A stretch of 64,000 nt of DNA from Mesorhizobium sp. YM1C-6-2 (GTDB taxonomy: Bacteria; Pseudomonadota; Alphaproteobacteria; Rhizobiales; Rhizobiaceae). The notes beneath the pieces are model-generated. The model did no database searches. It saw only the letters and a program-made list of their open reading frames with translations, and had not been told where the DNA came from. This document shows positions 39,205 through 47,833 of this stretch, piece by piece. The stretch's first letter is position 1; each line of letters begins with the position of its first letter. The stretch spans positions 124,001 through 188,000 of the forward strand of contig NZ_RCIZ01000008.1 of the NCBI RefSeq assembly GCF_003666685.1, read 5' to 3'. Position numbers and translations under genes: made by a program.

Positions 39205-39220
39205 ATAAAGAAATCTTTAT
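39205..39220. promoter_or_regulatory. Perfect palindrome upstream of ahcY, candidate SahR operator
   Basis: ATAAAGA-AA-TCTTTAT: two perfect 7-bp half-sites around an AA centre, 155 bp before the ahcY start, in an AT-rich patch. On the minus strand it overlaps TTATAT, a near-consensus -10. SahR, an ArsR-family repressor of SAM-cycle genes in proteobacteria, binds palindromes of similar form as I recall; no sahR gene is in the window. Confidence 0.55.
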
Positions 39221-39271
39221 TCGTGCATATGACACACGGATGCGCAGGCCGCGAAAACGGCCTTCCGAGGC

Positions 39272-39574
39272 CTAGGCTTCCTCGCCGAAACGCGTGGCGA
39301 TCAGTTGCTCGATGGCGTCGATCGCCTGCTCAGCGTCCGGACCCGTAGCCGTCACGCGGATGGAGCAGCCGGGGCTCGCGGCCAACATCATCAGGCCCAT
39401 GATCGACGTGCCGCCGACCTTGATGCCGTCCTTCTCGACGGTCACGGCAGCGCGATAGGAATCGGCGAGCTGCACGAATTTTGCGGAAGCCCGCGCGTGG
39501 AGGCCGCGCTGGTTGATGATCAGGAAGTCGCGGGCGATGGCACCTTCTGCTTCAGAACTTCCCGCCTCGCTCAT
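39272..39574 (-). CDS. ptsH: HPr phosphocarrier of the regulatory PTS
   Basis: A 100-residue HPr/NPr protein with the active-site His26 in RGLHARAS and the regulatory serine region GGTSIMGLM. In rhizobia this HPr works with EI-Ntr, a mannose-type IIA and HprK as a signalling chain rather than in sugar uptake. The open frame extends upstream, but ATG 39574 (MSEAGSSEAE) gives the family length with a short acidic extension. It starts 10 bases after the IIA stop. Confidence 0.95.
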   Translation of the reverse strand: MSEAGSSEAEGAIARDFLIINQRGLHARASAKFVQLADSYRAAVTVEKDGIKVGGTSIMGLMMLAASPGCSIRVTATGPDAEQAIDAIEQLIATRFGEEA

Positions 39575-39584
39575 CCTGCCCCGC

Positions 39585-39986
39585 TTATTTGGCCGCCAGA
39601 AGCTGGCTGGCGACGTTGATGTATTTGCGGCCGGCGGCCTGCGCCTCCTCGACCGCGACAGCAAGCTTGTCGGCCTTGCGCACGCTTGACAGCTTGATCA
39701 GCATGGGCAGGTTCATGCCGGCGATCACCTCGACCCGCCCCGCTTCCATCACGGAAATGGCGAGGTTGGACGGCGTGCCGCCGAACATGTCGGTCAGCAC
39801 CACCACGCCGGAACCCTGGTCGACCCGGGCCACGGCGTCGACGATGTCCCTGCGCCGTTCCTCCATGTTGTCGTCCGCGCCGATCGAGACGGTCTCGAAG
39901 TTTTCCTGCGGGCCGACGACATGCTCCACGGCGTTGCGGAACTCTTCTGCCAGACGACCGTGCGTCACAAGCACCAAGCCGATCAT
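39585..39986 (-). CDS. Mannose-type PTS IIA protein (regulatory)
   Basis: A 133-residue IIA of the mannose (EIIA-Man) family: phosphorylatable His9 in LVTHGRLAEEF, and TDMFGGTPSNLA and MNLPML motifs. No IIB/IIC/IID transporter genes are present, which fits the rhizobial regulatory PTS where phospho-IIA signals. It lies between hprK (184 bp upstream, with a hairpin in the gap) and HPr (10 bp downstream). Confidence 0.92.
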   Translation of the reverse strand: MIGLVLVTHGRLAEEFRNAVEHVVGPQENFETVSIGADDNMEERRRDIVDAVARVDQGSGVVVLTDMFGGTPSNLAISVMEAGRVEVIAGMNLPMLIKLSSVRKADKLAVAVEEAQAAGRKYINVASQLLAAK

Positions 39987-40082
39987 GCTCTCCAGGCTTT
40001 CGTCATCATCCGTTCACCGGCATTCCGTAGAGCCTGCCCTGGCTCACGCCCATCCGGGCTGTCCGGTCGGCGGGAGCGCTAT

Positions 40083-40109
40083 CTTGTCGACGCGCGAAGC
40101 GTTGACAAG
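40083..40109. repeat. 11-bp stem-loop between hprK and PTS IIA
   Basis: CTTGTCGACGC (40083-40093) pairs with GCGTTGACAAG (40099-40109) with one G-U wobble and a 5-nt loop GCGAA. It has no T-run, so it is more likely an mRNA-processing or stability element, or an operator, than an intrinsic terminator. Confidence 0.5.
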
Positions 40110-40170
40110 CCCATATTTGCGCATCCCATGGCCATTTTGCCGCAGCGCAATATCCTGTTCCAGCCCGCTT

Positions 40171-40614
40171 TCAGCCGAAAGGCGGCAGCGAAAGCCGCGC
40201 CGCCACCGCCATCAGCGCGGCCCTGCGGTCATCCGCGGCGAGCTTCAGCAGCGGCACTTCGCAGCCGAGCAGCGGCTCCGTTGCCGTCTCCGGAAAGCGT
40301 TCCGCCACATGCCGTTCCACCAGCCGCACCACCAGGTCCGCAGGCACCTTCATTTCGCAGGCCGTCGGCTGCGGACCGACGCCCCTGACCTCTACCAGCC
40401 CCGCGATGGTTGCCGGCGCCGCGCAGATCACGCGGCCCCCATGAACAGACAGCAGGACCTGATCGTCGGCCACCAGCCGCGCGAACCATCCGAACGACCG
40501 GGCATGGGATATAAGCGTCAGGGCAAGCTGTGTCTTGCCCATGCCGGAAGAGCCGACGATCACAATGCCGCGATCACCGAGCACGACCGCGCTGGCGTGG
40601 ATGTTTTGCGGCAT
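40171..40614 (-). CDS. hprK: HPr kinase/phosphorylase, short kinase-only form
   Basis: Phosphorylates HPr on its serine. At 147 residues it holds only the catalytic domain: Walker A GSSGMGKTQLAL (residues 21-32), ADDQVLL, and VEVRGVG, the HprK signature. The N-terminal domain of the ~310-residue Firmicute enzyme is absent, as is usual for alphaproteobacteria. It starts one base after the chvG stop, tying the kinase to the ChvG/ChvI two-component system. Confidence 0.92.
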   Translation of the reverse strand: MPQNIHASAVVLGDRGIVIVGSSGMGKTQLALTLISHARSFGWFARLVADDQVLLSVHGGRVICAAPATIAGLVEVRGVGPQPTACEMKVPADLVVRLVERHVAERFPETATEPLLGCEVPLLKLAADDRRAALMAVAARLSLPPFG

Positions 40615-40615
40615 G

Positions 40616-42400
40616 TCAGGATTCGGCCGGCAGCGTCACGGTAAAACGCGCGCCGCGGATTTCGCCCGGCTTGCCGCCTGCGATGTTTTCCGCAGTCAGC
40701 GTGCCGCCATGCGCCTCGACGATCTGGCGGCTGATCGACAGCCCGAGGCCGGAATTCTGGCCGAAGGCCTCGCCCGCCGGCCTGTCGGTGTAGAAGCGCT
40801 CGAAGATGCGGTCGATGTTGTCGGCGCGGATGCCCGGCCCGTTGTCGTCGACCGTCAGCATGACCAGCTTGCCGACGCGCGACAGCGATACGGTGATGCG
40901 GCCATTCTCCTCCGAGACGAAGGAGCGCGCATTCTCGATCAGGTTGGTGATGACCTGCCCGAGGCGCAGGTCGTGCCCGATCACCGAAAAGCCCTTCGCG
41001 CCAGGCGGCAGCTTGTCCACCTTGAAGTCGATCTCGACCGGCTTGCGGTTGCCGCCGGCGTCGCGCATCGCCGCCACCAGATCGCCGACGAATTTCTTGA
41101 GGTCGACCTTGCCCGCATCCTCGCGCGCCAGCTCCGCATCGAGCCGCGAGGCGTCGGAGATGTCGGTGATCAGGCGGTCGAGGCGCCTCACATCGTGCTG
41201 GATGATCTCCAGCAACCGTTCGCGCGAAGACTCGCTCTTGGCGATCGGCAAGGTCTCCACCGCACTGCGGAGCGAGGTCAGCGGATTCTTCAGTTCGTGG
41301 CTGACGTCGGCCGCGAAACTTTCGATCGCCTCGATGCGCGCATAAAGCGCGTTGGTCATGTCGCGCACGGCGATCGACAGATTGCCGATCTCGTCCTGGC
41401 GGTCGGAGAAATCAGGTATCTCCTCGCGGTTCTTGACGCCGCGCCGGACGCGAACCGCCGCAGCGGCCAGCCGGCGCAGCGGATTGGCGATCGTCGACGC
41501 CAGCATGATCGACAGGAGCACGTTGACCAGCGCCGCCACGCCGAAGACGCGCAGGATCGAGTTGCGCTCGGCCGCGACGATCTTGTCGATGTCGCCGCCC
41601 TGCGTCGACAGCATCAGCACGCCGAGCACGGCGCGGAAACGCTGCACCGGCACTGCCACCGACACGACCTGCTCGCCCTGTTCGGAAATGCGCACCACGG
41701 TCGACGGCACGCCGGTCAGGGCGTTCATCACCTCGGGGAAGGCCGCGCCGTTGCCGCCCGGCTGTTCCTTGTAGATAGGCAGGTCGGTGCGGCGGAAGAA
41801 CTCGACGATGGACTTCTGTATGCGCTCGAGGAGGTCGGGCTCCTCCTGGTCGACCGAAGGCAGGTCGTAGCGCAGGATCTGGCCGCGCGAGTAGAGATGG
41901 CGCGAATCGAGCAGCAGGTTGGCGTCGCGATCGTAGATGCGCGCCCGCGTCCTGGTCGGCGAGATCAGGCGCCGCAGCACCGGCGCGACGCGCTCGGGAT
42001 TGATCGGGAAGTCGAGACTGTCGAGCTGGTCGGAGCCCGGCCCCAGGCTTTCGCCGGCCTGAAGCTCGAGCAGTTTCTCCGGGTCGATCGAGATCGAATC
42101 CGTCTCCACGGTCGCAGAGGCGGCGATGGCGCCGGCGATGATCTCGCCCTGGGTGCGCAGGCTTTCGACGCGGGCCTCGATCAGGCCGTCGCGGAACTGG
42201 TTGAGATAGAGGATGCCGACGACCAGCACGCAGAGCGCGGCGAGGTTGAGGAAGAGGATGCGCCGCGTCAGGCTGGAGAAAATATAGTGGCCAAGGAAGC
42301 GCTGCAGCCTGATGCGCAGCCTCCCCAGATAGGAAGGCAGAGGCCGCGCCGGCCGCTTCGCGGCAGCAGGCGCGTTCTTGATCTCCGCTTCCATGACCAT
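40616..42400 (-). CDS. chvG: Sensor histidine kinase ChvG (ExoS/BvrS type)
   Basis: Inner-membrane kinase of the acid/envelope ChvG-ChvI system needed for host interaction in Agrobacterium, Sinorhizobium and Brucella. TM1 is near residues 48-66, a ~220-residue periplasmic sensor follows, TM2 is near 287-306, then HAMP, H-box SHELKNPLTS (His368), N-box NLIENARSF, and VDDNGPGI and GLGLSISRQIVEAHGG. ATG 42400 is preferred; a TTG at 42406 and ATG 42394 are alternatives. It lies 29 bp after chvI. Confidence 0.95.
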   Translation of the reverse strand: MVMEAEIKNAPAAAKRPARPLPSYLGRLRIRLQRFLGHYIFSSLTRRILFLNLAALCVLVVGILYLNQFRDGLIEARVESLRTQGEIIAGAIAASATVETDSISIDPEKLLELQAGESLGPGSDQLDSLDFPINPERVAPVLRRLISPTRTRARIYDRDANLLLDSRHLYSRGQILRYDLPSVDQEEPDLLERIQKSIVEFFRRTDLPIYKEQPGGNGAAFPEVMNALTGVPSTVVRISEQGEQVVSVAVPVQRFRAVLGVLMLSTQGGDIDKIVAAERNSILRVFGVAALVNVLLSIMLASTIANPLRRLAAAAVRVRRGVKNREEIPDFSDRQDEIGNLSIAVRDMTNALYARIEAIESFAADVSHELKNPLTSLRSAVETLPIAKSESSRERLLEIIQHDVRRLDRLITDISDASRLDAELAREDAGKVDLKKFVGDLVAAMRDAGGNRKPVEIDFKVDKLPPGAKGFSVIGHDLRLGQVITNLIENARSFVSEENGRITVSLSRVGKLVMLTVDDNGPGIRADNIDRIFERFYTDRPAGEAFGQNSGLGLSISRQIVEAHGGTLTAENIAGGKPGEIRGARFTVTLPAES

Positions 42401-42429
42401 GGACAATGGTCTCCGCCTGGACTCCCGTC

Positions 42430-43131
42430 CTATGCCTCGCGGAACCGGTAGCCCACCCCGTAGAGCGTTTCGATCATCTCGAAATCGTCATCGACCTGCT
42501 TGAACTTCTTGCGCAGGCGCTTGATGTGGCTGTCGATCGTCCGATCGTCGACATAGACTTGCTCATCATAGGCCGAATCCATCAGCGCATCACGGCTTTT
42601 TACCACGCCGGGACGCTGCGCCAGCGAATGCAGGATCAGGAATTCGGTGACGGTCAGCGTCACCGGCTCCCCCTTCCAGGTGCAGGTGTGGCGTTCCTGG
42701 TCCATGACGAGCTGGCCGCGCTCCAGCGATTTGGACTGCTGGGTCGGGGCCTTGGCGCCTGCCTCGCGGGCGGAGGCGCGGCGCAGGACCGCCTTGACGC
42801 GCTCGACCAGCAGGCGCTGCGAAAACGGCTTCCGGATGAAGTCGTCGGCGCCCATCTTCAGGCCGAAGAGCTCGTCGATCTCGTCGTCCTTGGAGGTCAG
42901 GAAGATGACCGGCAGGTCCGATTTCTGGCGCATCCGGCGCAAGAGTTCCATACCGTCCATGCGCGGCATCTTGATGTCGAGGATGGCAAGATTCGGCGGG
43001 CGCGCCGCCAATCCCTCCAGCGCGGACGCCCCGTCGGTATAGGTCTCGACGCGGTAGCCCTCGGATTCAAGCGCGATCGAGACCGATGTCAGAATGTTGC
43101 GGTCGTCGTCGACAAGCGCGATTGTAGCCAT
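42430..43131 (-). CDS. chvI: Response regulator ChvI
   Basis: OmpR-family regulator. Receiver: acidic pocket VDDDRN, phospho-acceptor Asp52 in [13 protein letters not shown], and Lys in FIRKPF. The winged-helix output ends [16 protein letters not shown] and [13 protein letters not shown] 43131 ([12 protein letters not shown]) fits orthologues; an upstream ATG 43149 would add six residues. In rhizobia ChvI governs exopolysaccharide, motility and envelope genes. Direct repeats 62 bp upstream may be an autoregulatory site. Confidence 0.96.
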   Translation of the reverse strand: MATIALVDDDRNILTSVSIALESEGYRVETYTDGASALEGLAARPPNLAILDIKMPRMDGMELLRRMRQKSDLPVIFLTSKDDEIDELFGLKMGADDFIRKPFSQRLLVERVKAVLRRASAREAGAKAPTQQSKSLERGQLVMDQERHTCTWKGEPVTLTVTEFLILHSLAQRPGVVKSRDALMDSAYDEQVYVDDRTIDSHIKRLRKKFKQVDDDFEMIETLYGVGYRFREA

Positions 43132-43192
43132 TTCAAGCGGCTCCCTCATGAGCGGATGTCCCTTCCTGCTGGCAGCAAGGGGCTTTTGCGGG

Positions 43193-43211
43193 ACAAATTG
43201 GGTACAAATTG
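43193..43211 (-). promoter_or_regulatory. Two direct repeats upstream of chvI, 11-bp period
   Basis: ACAAATTG occurs exactly at 43193-43200 and 43204-43211 (CAATTTGT on the chvI strand), start-to-start 11 bp, so both lie on one face of the helix. OmpR-family regulators bind tandem half-sites with this period, making ChvI autoregulation a reasonable inference. The site lies 62 bp before the chvI ATG. Confidence 0.45.
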
Positions 43212-43338
43212 TGGCACAGTTTTCCGCTCATGTCACAGCAAGCCTTTCCTTTCGCGTTGCGGCCAATAGGCCCAACGCTTGGACGGCGAAACCGTGCCCT
43301 ATCCTTTGGGAATGAAGCGGATATTCCGGTCATATAAA

Positions 43339-43389
43339 CGATTTAAAAGAATTTCAAAATCTTTAAATCGATTAATGATTTGATATCGT
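43339..43389 (+). promoter_or_regulatory. AT-rich divergent control region of pckA with LacI-like palindrome
   Basis: This is the core of the 351-bp chvI-pckA gap (43132-43482). CGATTTAAA (43339-43347) and TTTAAATCG (43362-43370) form a 9-bp inverted repeat with 14-bp spacing, and the second arm overlaps the CG-centred palindrome AATCGATT (43366-43373), a LacI-type form. A weak plus-strand promoter CTTTAA-N17-TATCGT (43361-43389) would overlap it. In Sinorhizobium the LacI-family PckR controls pckA. No gene is seen in the gap. Confidence 0.45.
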
Positions 43390-43482
43390 TCATCTTTTCT
43401 GGTTTCGACCGTCCTAGCCCTCGTGGAGGGTTTCCCGAAATTCTGGTCGGGACAGCCATTGATCACGACGGGAGGACCGCCG

Positions 43483-45111
43483 ATGCAGGAACAGGGACAG
43501 TGGAATCGCGCCCATGGAATAGGCCTGTCCGGCCTGACGACATCGGGCTCGGTGCACTACAACCTGCATGCTCCCGACCTTTACGCGCAGGCCATCCTGT
43601 GCGGCGAAGCGGAGTTGAGCGGCGACGGCGCTCTGGTCGCCAGCACCGGTCAGCACACCGGGCGCTCGCCCAAGGACAAGTTCGTCGTTCGTGACGGGAA
43701 TACCGACGCGATCGTCTGGTGGAACGCCAACCAGGCGATGACGCCGGAGGCCTTCGAGCGGCTGCATGCCGACTTCATCGCCCATGCGGCTTCCCTCGAT
43801 CTTTTCGTGCAGGACCTTGTCGGCGGCGCCGATCCGGCGCACAGGCTGCCGGTGCGCGTCGTCACCGAACTCGCCTGGCACTCGCTCTTCATCCGCAACC
43901 TGCTGATCCGGCCGGAGACGAGCGAACTCGACGGCTTCGTGCCCGACATGACGATCATCGACCTGCCGTCCTTCCGCGCCGACCCGGCGCGCCACGGCAC
44001 GCGTTCCGAGACCGTCGTCGCCATCGATCTCACCCGCATGATCGTGCTGATCGGCGGGACGGCCTATGCCGGCGAGATGAAGAAGGCGGTGTTCACGGCG
44101 CTGAACCATCTGCTTCCCTCCCGCGCGGTGATGCCGATGCACTGCTCGGCCAATGTCGGGCCGGCGGGCGACACCGCCATCTTCTTCGGCCTCTCCGGCA
44201 CCGGCAAGACGACGCTGTCGGCCGATCCCTCACGCACGCTGATCGGCGACGACGAGCACGGCTGGGGTCCGGACGGCGTCTTCAACTTCGAAGGCGGCTG
44301 CTACGCCAAATGCATCCGGCTCTCGGCAGAAGCCGAGCCGGAGATCTTTTCCGCGAGTTCGCGCTTCGGCGCGGTTCTGGAAAACGTCGTCCTCGATGCT
44401 GTGACGCGAAAGCCCGACTTCGACGACCAGACGAAGACCGAAAATACGCGCTCGGCCTACCCGCTCGATTTCATCCCCAACGCCTCGCCAACCGGCCGCG
44501 CCGGGCAGCCGAAGAACATCGTCATGCTGGCCGCCGACGCCTTCGGCGTCATGCCGCCGATCGCCAGGCTGACGCCGGCGCAGGCCATGTACCATTTCCT
44601 CTCCGGCTATACGGCCAAGGTCGCCGGCACCGAGCGCGGCGTCACCGAGCCGGCGCCGGAATTCTCCGCCTGCTTCGGCTCGCCCTTTCTGCCGCGCCAT
44701 CCTTCCGAATATGGCGAGCTTCTCAAGCGCCTGATCGCCGAGCACGGCGTGTCGTGCTGGCTGGTCAACACCGGCTGGACCGGCGGCGCCTATGGCACAG
44801 GCAAGCGCATGCCGATCAAGGCGACGCGCGCGCTGCTCTCTGCCGCCCTCGACGGCTCGCTCAACGGTGCTGAGTTTCGCACCGACCCGTTCTTCGGATT
44901 TGCGGTACCCGTCGCCGTCCCCGGCGTCGATTCATCGGCTGTCGATCCGGCGGTTCTGGATCCGCGCGCCACATGGGCCGACAAGGCGGCCTACGACCGC
45001 CAGGCGAAAAAGCTCGTTGGCATGTTCATCGACAATTTTGCGAAATTCGAAGACCACGTCGACAAGGCCGTGCTCGGCGCCGCCCCGCGCGTCCTGGAAG
45101 CTGCCGAATAA
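43483..45111 (+). CDS. pckA: Phosphoenolpyruvate carboxykinase (ATP)
   Basis: Converts oxaloacetate and ATP to PEP, the entry to gluconeogenesis on organic acids. The 542-residue enzyme has the kinase-1a loop [16 protein letters not shown] near 233-248, the metal site GDDEHGW, and the substrate motif [11 protein letters not shown] 43483 follows GGAGG by seven bases; the frame extends 20 codons further upstream but without a ribosome site. It is monocistronic with a clear terminator, divergent from chvI. Confidence 0.98.
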   Translation: MQEQGQWNRAHGIGLSGLTTSGSVHYNLHAPDLYAQAILCGEAELSGDGALVASTGQHTGRSPKDKFVVRDGNTDAIVWWNANQAMTPEAFERLHADFIAHAASLDLFVQDLVGGADPAHRLPVRVVTELAWHSLFIRNLLIRPETSELDGFVPDMTIIDLPSFRADPARHGTRSETVVAIDLTRMIVLIGGTAYAGEMKKAVFTALNHLLPSRAVMPMHCSANVGPAGDTAIFFGLSGTGKTTLSADPSRTLIGDDEHGWGPDGVFNFEGGCYAKCIRLSAEAEPEIFSASSRFGAVLENVVLDAVTRKPDFDDQTKTENTRSAYPLDFIPNASPTGRAGQPKNIVMLAADAFGVMPPIARLTPAQAMYHFLSGYTAKVAGTERGVTEPAPEFSACFGSPFLPRHPSEYGELLKRLIAEHGVSCWLVNTGWTGGAYGTGKRMPIKATRALLSAALDGSLNGAEFRTDPFFGFAVPVAVPGVDSSAVDPAVLDPRATWADKAAYDRQAKKLVGMFIDNFAKFEDHVDKAVLGAAPRVLEAAE

Positions 45112-45138
45112 ACTCCCTGTACCATCCGGCACGAACTT

Positions 45139-45160
45139 GGCCCGGTTCGCCGGGCCTTTT
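45139..45160 (+). terminator. Intrinsic terminator of pckA
   Basis: Stem GGCCCGG / CCGGGCC (45139-45145 and 45150-45156) closed by a stable TTCG loop and followed by TTTTCTTTTT. It is 27 bp after the pckA stop and 20 bp before the arfB ATG. Confidence 0.85.
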
Positions 45161-45180
45161 CTTTTTCTCGCCGCCGCGCC

Positions 45181-45630
45181 ATGTCTGTCGCCATGGCCGC
45201 TGACGAACCCATCATCATTTCCGGCGAGGCAGTCATCCACCCGGGCGACATCGAGGAGGCGTTCATCCGCTCTTCGGGTCCGGGCGGACAGAACGTCAAC
45301 AAGGTCGCGACCGCCGTGCAGCTGCGCTTCGACGCGGCGGCTGCCGAGGGACTGTCCGAGCGCGTGCGTGCACGCGTGATAAAACTCGCCGGCCAGCGCG
45401 CCACCAAGGAAGGCGTCATCGTCATCGAGGCGGGCCGCTTCCGCACGCAGGAGCAGAACCGCGCCGATGCCCGCGCCCGCCTGACCGAACTCGTCGCCAA
45501 GGCCGCCGAGCCGCCGCCCAAGCCGCGCAAGAAGACGAAGCCTACAAAAGGCTCGGTGGAGCGCAGGCTCAAGCAGAAGGCCGGGCGTTCGACCGTGAAA
45601 AAGATGCGCGGCCGCGTGGAGCACGACTAA
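45181..45630 (+). CDS. arfB: Alternative ribosome-rescue factor ArfB (YaeJ)
   Basis: Peptidyl-tRNA hydrolase that rescues stalled ribosomes. The 149-residue protein has the catalytic GGQ (residues 35-37) in SSGPGGQNVNK and a lysine/arginine-rich C-terminal tail (KPRKKTKPTKG ... KKMRGR) that inserts in the mRNA channel. ATG 45181 lacks a clear ribosome site and follows the pckA terminator by 20 bp; an ATG at 45193 is possible. The stop overlaps the alkB start (TAATG). Confidence 0.92.
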   Translation: MSVAMAADEPIIISGEAVIHPGDIEEAFIRSSGPGGQNVNKVATAVQLRFDAAAAEGLSERVRARVIKLAGQRATKEGVIVIEAGRFRTQEQNRADARARLTELVAKAAEPPPKPRKKTKPTKGSVERRLKQKAGRSTVKKMRGRVEHD

Positions 45631-46256
45631 TGCCGGCCCTCTCCCAGCCTGCCCTGCCCGCCGGCATCCGCTATCTGCCAGACCGTTTCGACCGCGCCGC
45701 GCAAGTTGCGCTGGTGGAGGACATCCGCCGCGTCGTCGAGGAAGCCCCCCTCTACACGCCGGCTATGCCGAAGACCGGCAAGGAGATGAGTGTGCGGATG
45801 ACCAATTGCGGCGAGCTCGGCTGGGTCACCGACAAGGAACGCGGCTACCGCTACCAGGCGACGCATCCCGTCACCGGAAAGCCATGGCCGCCGATCCCGC
45901 AGGCGCTGCTCGACCTCTGGCAGGAGGTCGCCGGTCACCCTGAGCCGCCGCAGGCCTGCCTCGTTAATTTTTATTCCGAAACCGCGAAGATGGGCCTGCA
46001 CCAGGACCGCGACGAGAGCGACTTCTCGGCTCCGGTCGTCTCCGTCTCGCTCGGCGACGACTGCCTGTTCCGCGTCGGCGGCACCAAGCGTACCGACCCG
46101 ACGCAATCCTTCCGCCTGCGTTCGGGCGATGTCTTCGTGCTCGGCGGCGAAGGGCGGCTCGCCTTCCACGGCGTCGACCGCATCTATCCGGGCACCTCGA
46201 CGCTGCTCCGGAACGGCGGGCGGATCAATTTGACGCTGAGGCGGGTGATGAACTGA
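45630..46256 (+). CDS. alkB: AlkB-type 2-oxoglutarate/Fe(II) dioxygenase
   Basis: Oxidative demethylation of 1-meA/3-meC lesions in DNA or RNA is the family reaction. Iron ligands are visible: H124-x-D126 in GLHQDRDE and H180 in LAFHGVDRI; the 2-oxoglutarate arginine is in RINLTLRR (R198/R204). It is coupled to arfB by a one-base overlap and ends inside the 3' end of the convergent membrane-protein gene (32-bp overlap). An ada gene is not nearby. Confidence 0.92.
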   Translation: MPALSQPALPAGIRYLPDRFDRAAQVALVEDIRRVVEEAPLYTPAMPKTGKEMSVRMTNCGELGWVTDKERGYRYQATHPVTGKPWPPIPQALLDLWQEVAGHPEPPQACLVNFYSETAKMGLHQDRDESDFSAPVVSVSLGDDCLFRVGGTKRTDPTQSFRLRSGDVFVLGGEGRLAFHGVDRIYPGTSTLLRNGGRINLTLRRVMN

Positions 46257-47805
46257 CCGGAACGCGGAGGTCGTTGCGCAGGAAGACGCGCATATTCTTC
46301 CAACCTCCGATCAGGTGGTAGCCGGCGAGCACGCGGTCGAAGCCAAAGCGCCGGATGACAAGCGGCAGCCAGTATTTTTCCCGGATATCGACGACAACGA
46401 TCTCGGGGCGGTTGCGTTCGAACTCCGCAATCTTGAACGCCGCATATTGGTCGAGCATGGCCCTGTAGCGTTGCTCGGCGGTCGCATCACCGGCGGCATG
46501 TGCGTTCACAGTCAGGAGCATGGAGAACACGCCGAGCCAGTCGCTGTTGTAGAAGGACACCCAGCGTCCGCCGACCATCCGCGTCAGCGGATGCCCTGCC
46601 GCGAGATCCGATGCTACGACGGCGACGCGAGGCTCGATCGTCGCTGCTCGAATGTCCTGCACCAGTTGAGCTCCCGGCTTCTGCGAGACCCAGAATGGCG
46701 CGTAAGCTACGATCACCAGGAGCGCAATGAGAGTGCGCGTCGGATTCATCATCAGCGGGAAGGCGCCTGTCCATCGCGGCTTACGCCCGTCGCGCGGAAG
46801 CGCCGCAAGACAGAGCAGCGCAAAGATCGCACACGCGAGCGCTGGGTAAGCGTGATAGGCCCAGCCCTTGGCCTGGTAGATCAGTGGAATCATCCCCGCG
46901 GCGGAAGCGATTGTCATGACCGAGGCGAGTTCAGGTGAGCCGTCCTTCGGCCAGAAGCGCCAGACGAGCAGCATCAGCCCCGCCCAGCTCGTACCGTAGA
47001 TCACCAGCACCGACAGATAGCTGCGCATCTTCAGATAGGTGTCGGCAAGGAGCGGATAGACGTCCCGCATGAACTCCGGATGGAGATAAAACACCGAAGC
47101 GAGATAGGCGGAGCATACGAGGCCAATCACCCAGTTCTCGACAGCGAAGATTGGCGCAAGGCTCTTCCGCCGCCACGCCGCGTAGAGGCACGGGGCGAGA
47201 ACCATGACAGCATAAAAGGGTTTCACGAGCAGGAGCACGCTCGCCAAAAGCCCGGTAAGCACCGAAAGCCCAAAGCCTGGCGAGGAAGAAGCGTCCGGCC
47301 GGGCACGCCACGCTGTCATCGTCAGCAGAGGCAGAAACAATGCCATCGCGATATGTTCGCGTTCGGAGAATGCACTGCCCGGAAAGACGACCAGAACGAA
47401 GTAGGCGGCCGGCGCCAGGCAAAACAGCTTTTCGTTCTCGGGAAAATTTGCCCGGTGCGCCACCAGTATCGCCAACACGAATCCAGCGATTACCAGGAGA
47501 TAGGTCCACGCCTGCACAGCGAACTCTGGCGAGATGTCGAGTATGTGCGCCACCGCAACCGGGCCCAGATACATCCAGATACTGAAAGGCGGATTCGATT
47601 CGAAGACATCCTTGTAGAGCAGATCGCCCGCGAGCACGCGTTCGCAGACCGTAATTAGCCAGCTTGTGTCCGGAACCGTGCCCCAGCGCAGTTGGTAGAG
47701 TGCGGCAACCAGCGTGATCGCTGCTATGGTCAGTGCTAGATTGCCACCGGCACGCGGCACCGCCAGTCCCTGGCGCAACCGGCCGATCGGTTCAGTCGCG
47801 CTCAT
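46225..47805 (-). CDS. Polytopic membrane protein, probable GT-C-like glycosyltransferase
   Basis: A 526-residue protein with about eleven membrane helices and a ~100-residue soluble C-terminus (NRPEIVVVDIREKYW). An acidic FESNPPFSIW segment in the first large loop fits GT-C enzymes that use polyprenyl-linked sugars, but no family signature is certain. It follows a GtrB-like gene by 28 bp on the same strand, so it may take the sugar that GtrB loads on bactoprenol. Its GC content looks lower than its neighbours, suggesting transfer. Its 3' end overlaps alkB by 32 bp. Confidence 0.65.
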   Translation of the reverse strand: MSATEPIGRLRQGLAVPRAGGNLALTIAAITLVAALYQLRWGTVPDTSWLITVCERVLAGDLLYKDVFESNPPFSIWMYLGPVAVAHILDISPEFAVQAWTYLLVIAGFVLAILVAHRANFPENEKLFCLAPAAYFVLVVFPGSAFSEREHIAMALFLPLLTMTAWRARPDASSSPGFGLSVLTGLLASVLLLVKPFYAVMVLAPCLYAAWRRKSLAPIFAVENWVIGLVCSAYLASVFYLHPEFMRDVYPLLADTYLKMRSYLSVLVIYGTSWAGLMLLVWRFWPKDGSPELASVMTIASAAGMIPLIYQAKGWAYHAYPALACAIFALLCLAALPRDGRKPRWTGAFPLMMNPTRTLIALLVIVAYAPFWVSQKPGAQLVQDIRAATIEPRVAVVASDLAAGHPLTRMVGGRWVSFYNSDWLGVFSMLLTVNAHAAGDATAEQRYRAMLDQYAAFKIAEFERNRPEIVVVDIREKYWLPLVIRRFGFDRVLAGYHLIGGWKNMRVFLRNDLRVPVSSSPASASN

Positions 47806-47833
47806 TGCTTTAGGAGGCCGCCGCCACGGGACT

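Noticed and set aside
39051-39271. SAH riboswitch upstream of ahcY
   Set aside because: No recognisable SAH aptamer core was seen, whereas a perfect DNA palindrome is present, which favours protein control.
39585-39986. A sugar-importing mannose PTS
   Set aside because: No IIB, IIC or IID genes are nearby, and the setting with HprK and ChvG is that of the regulatory PTS.
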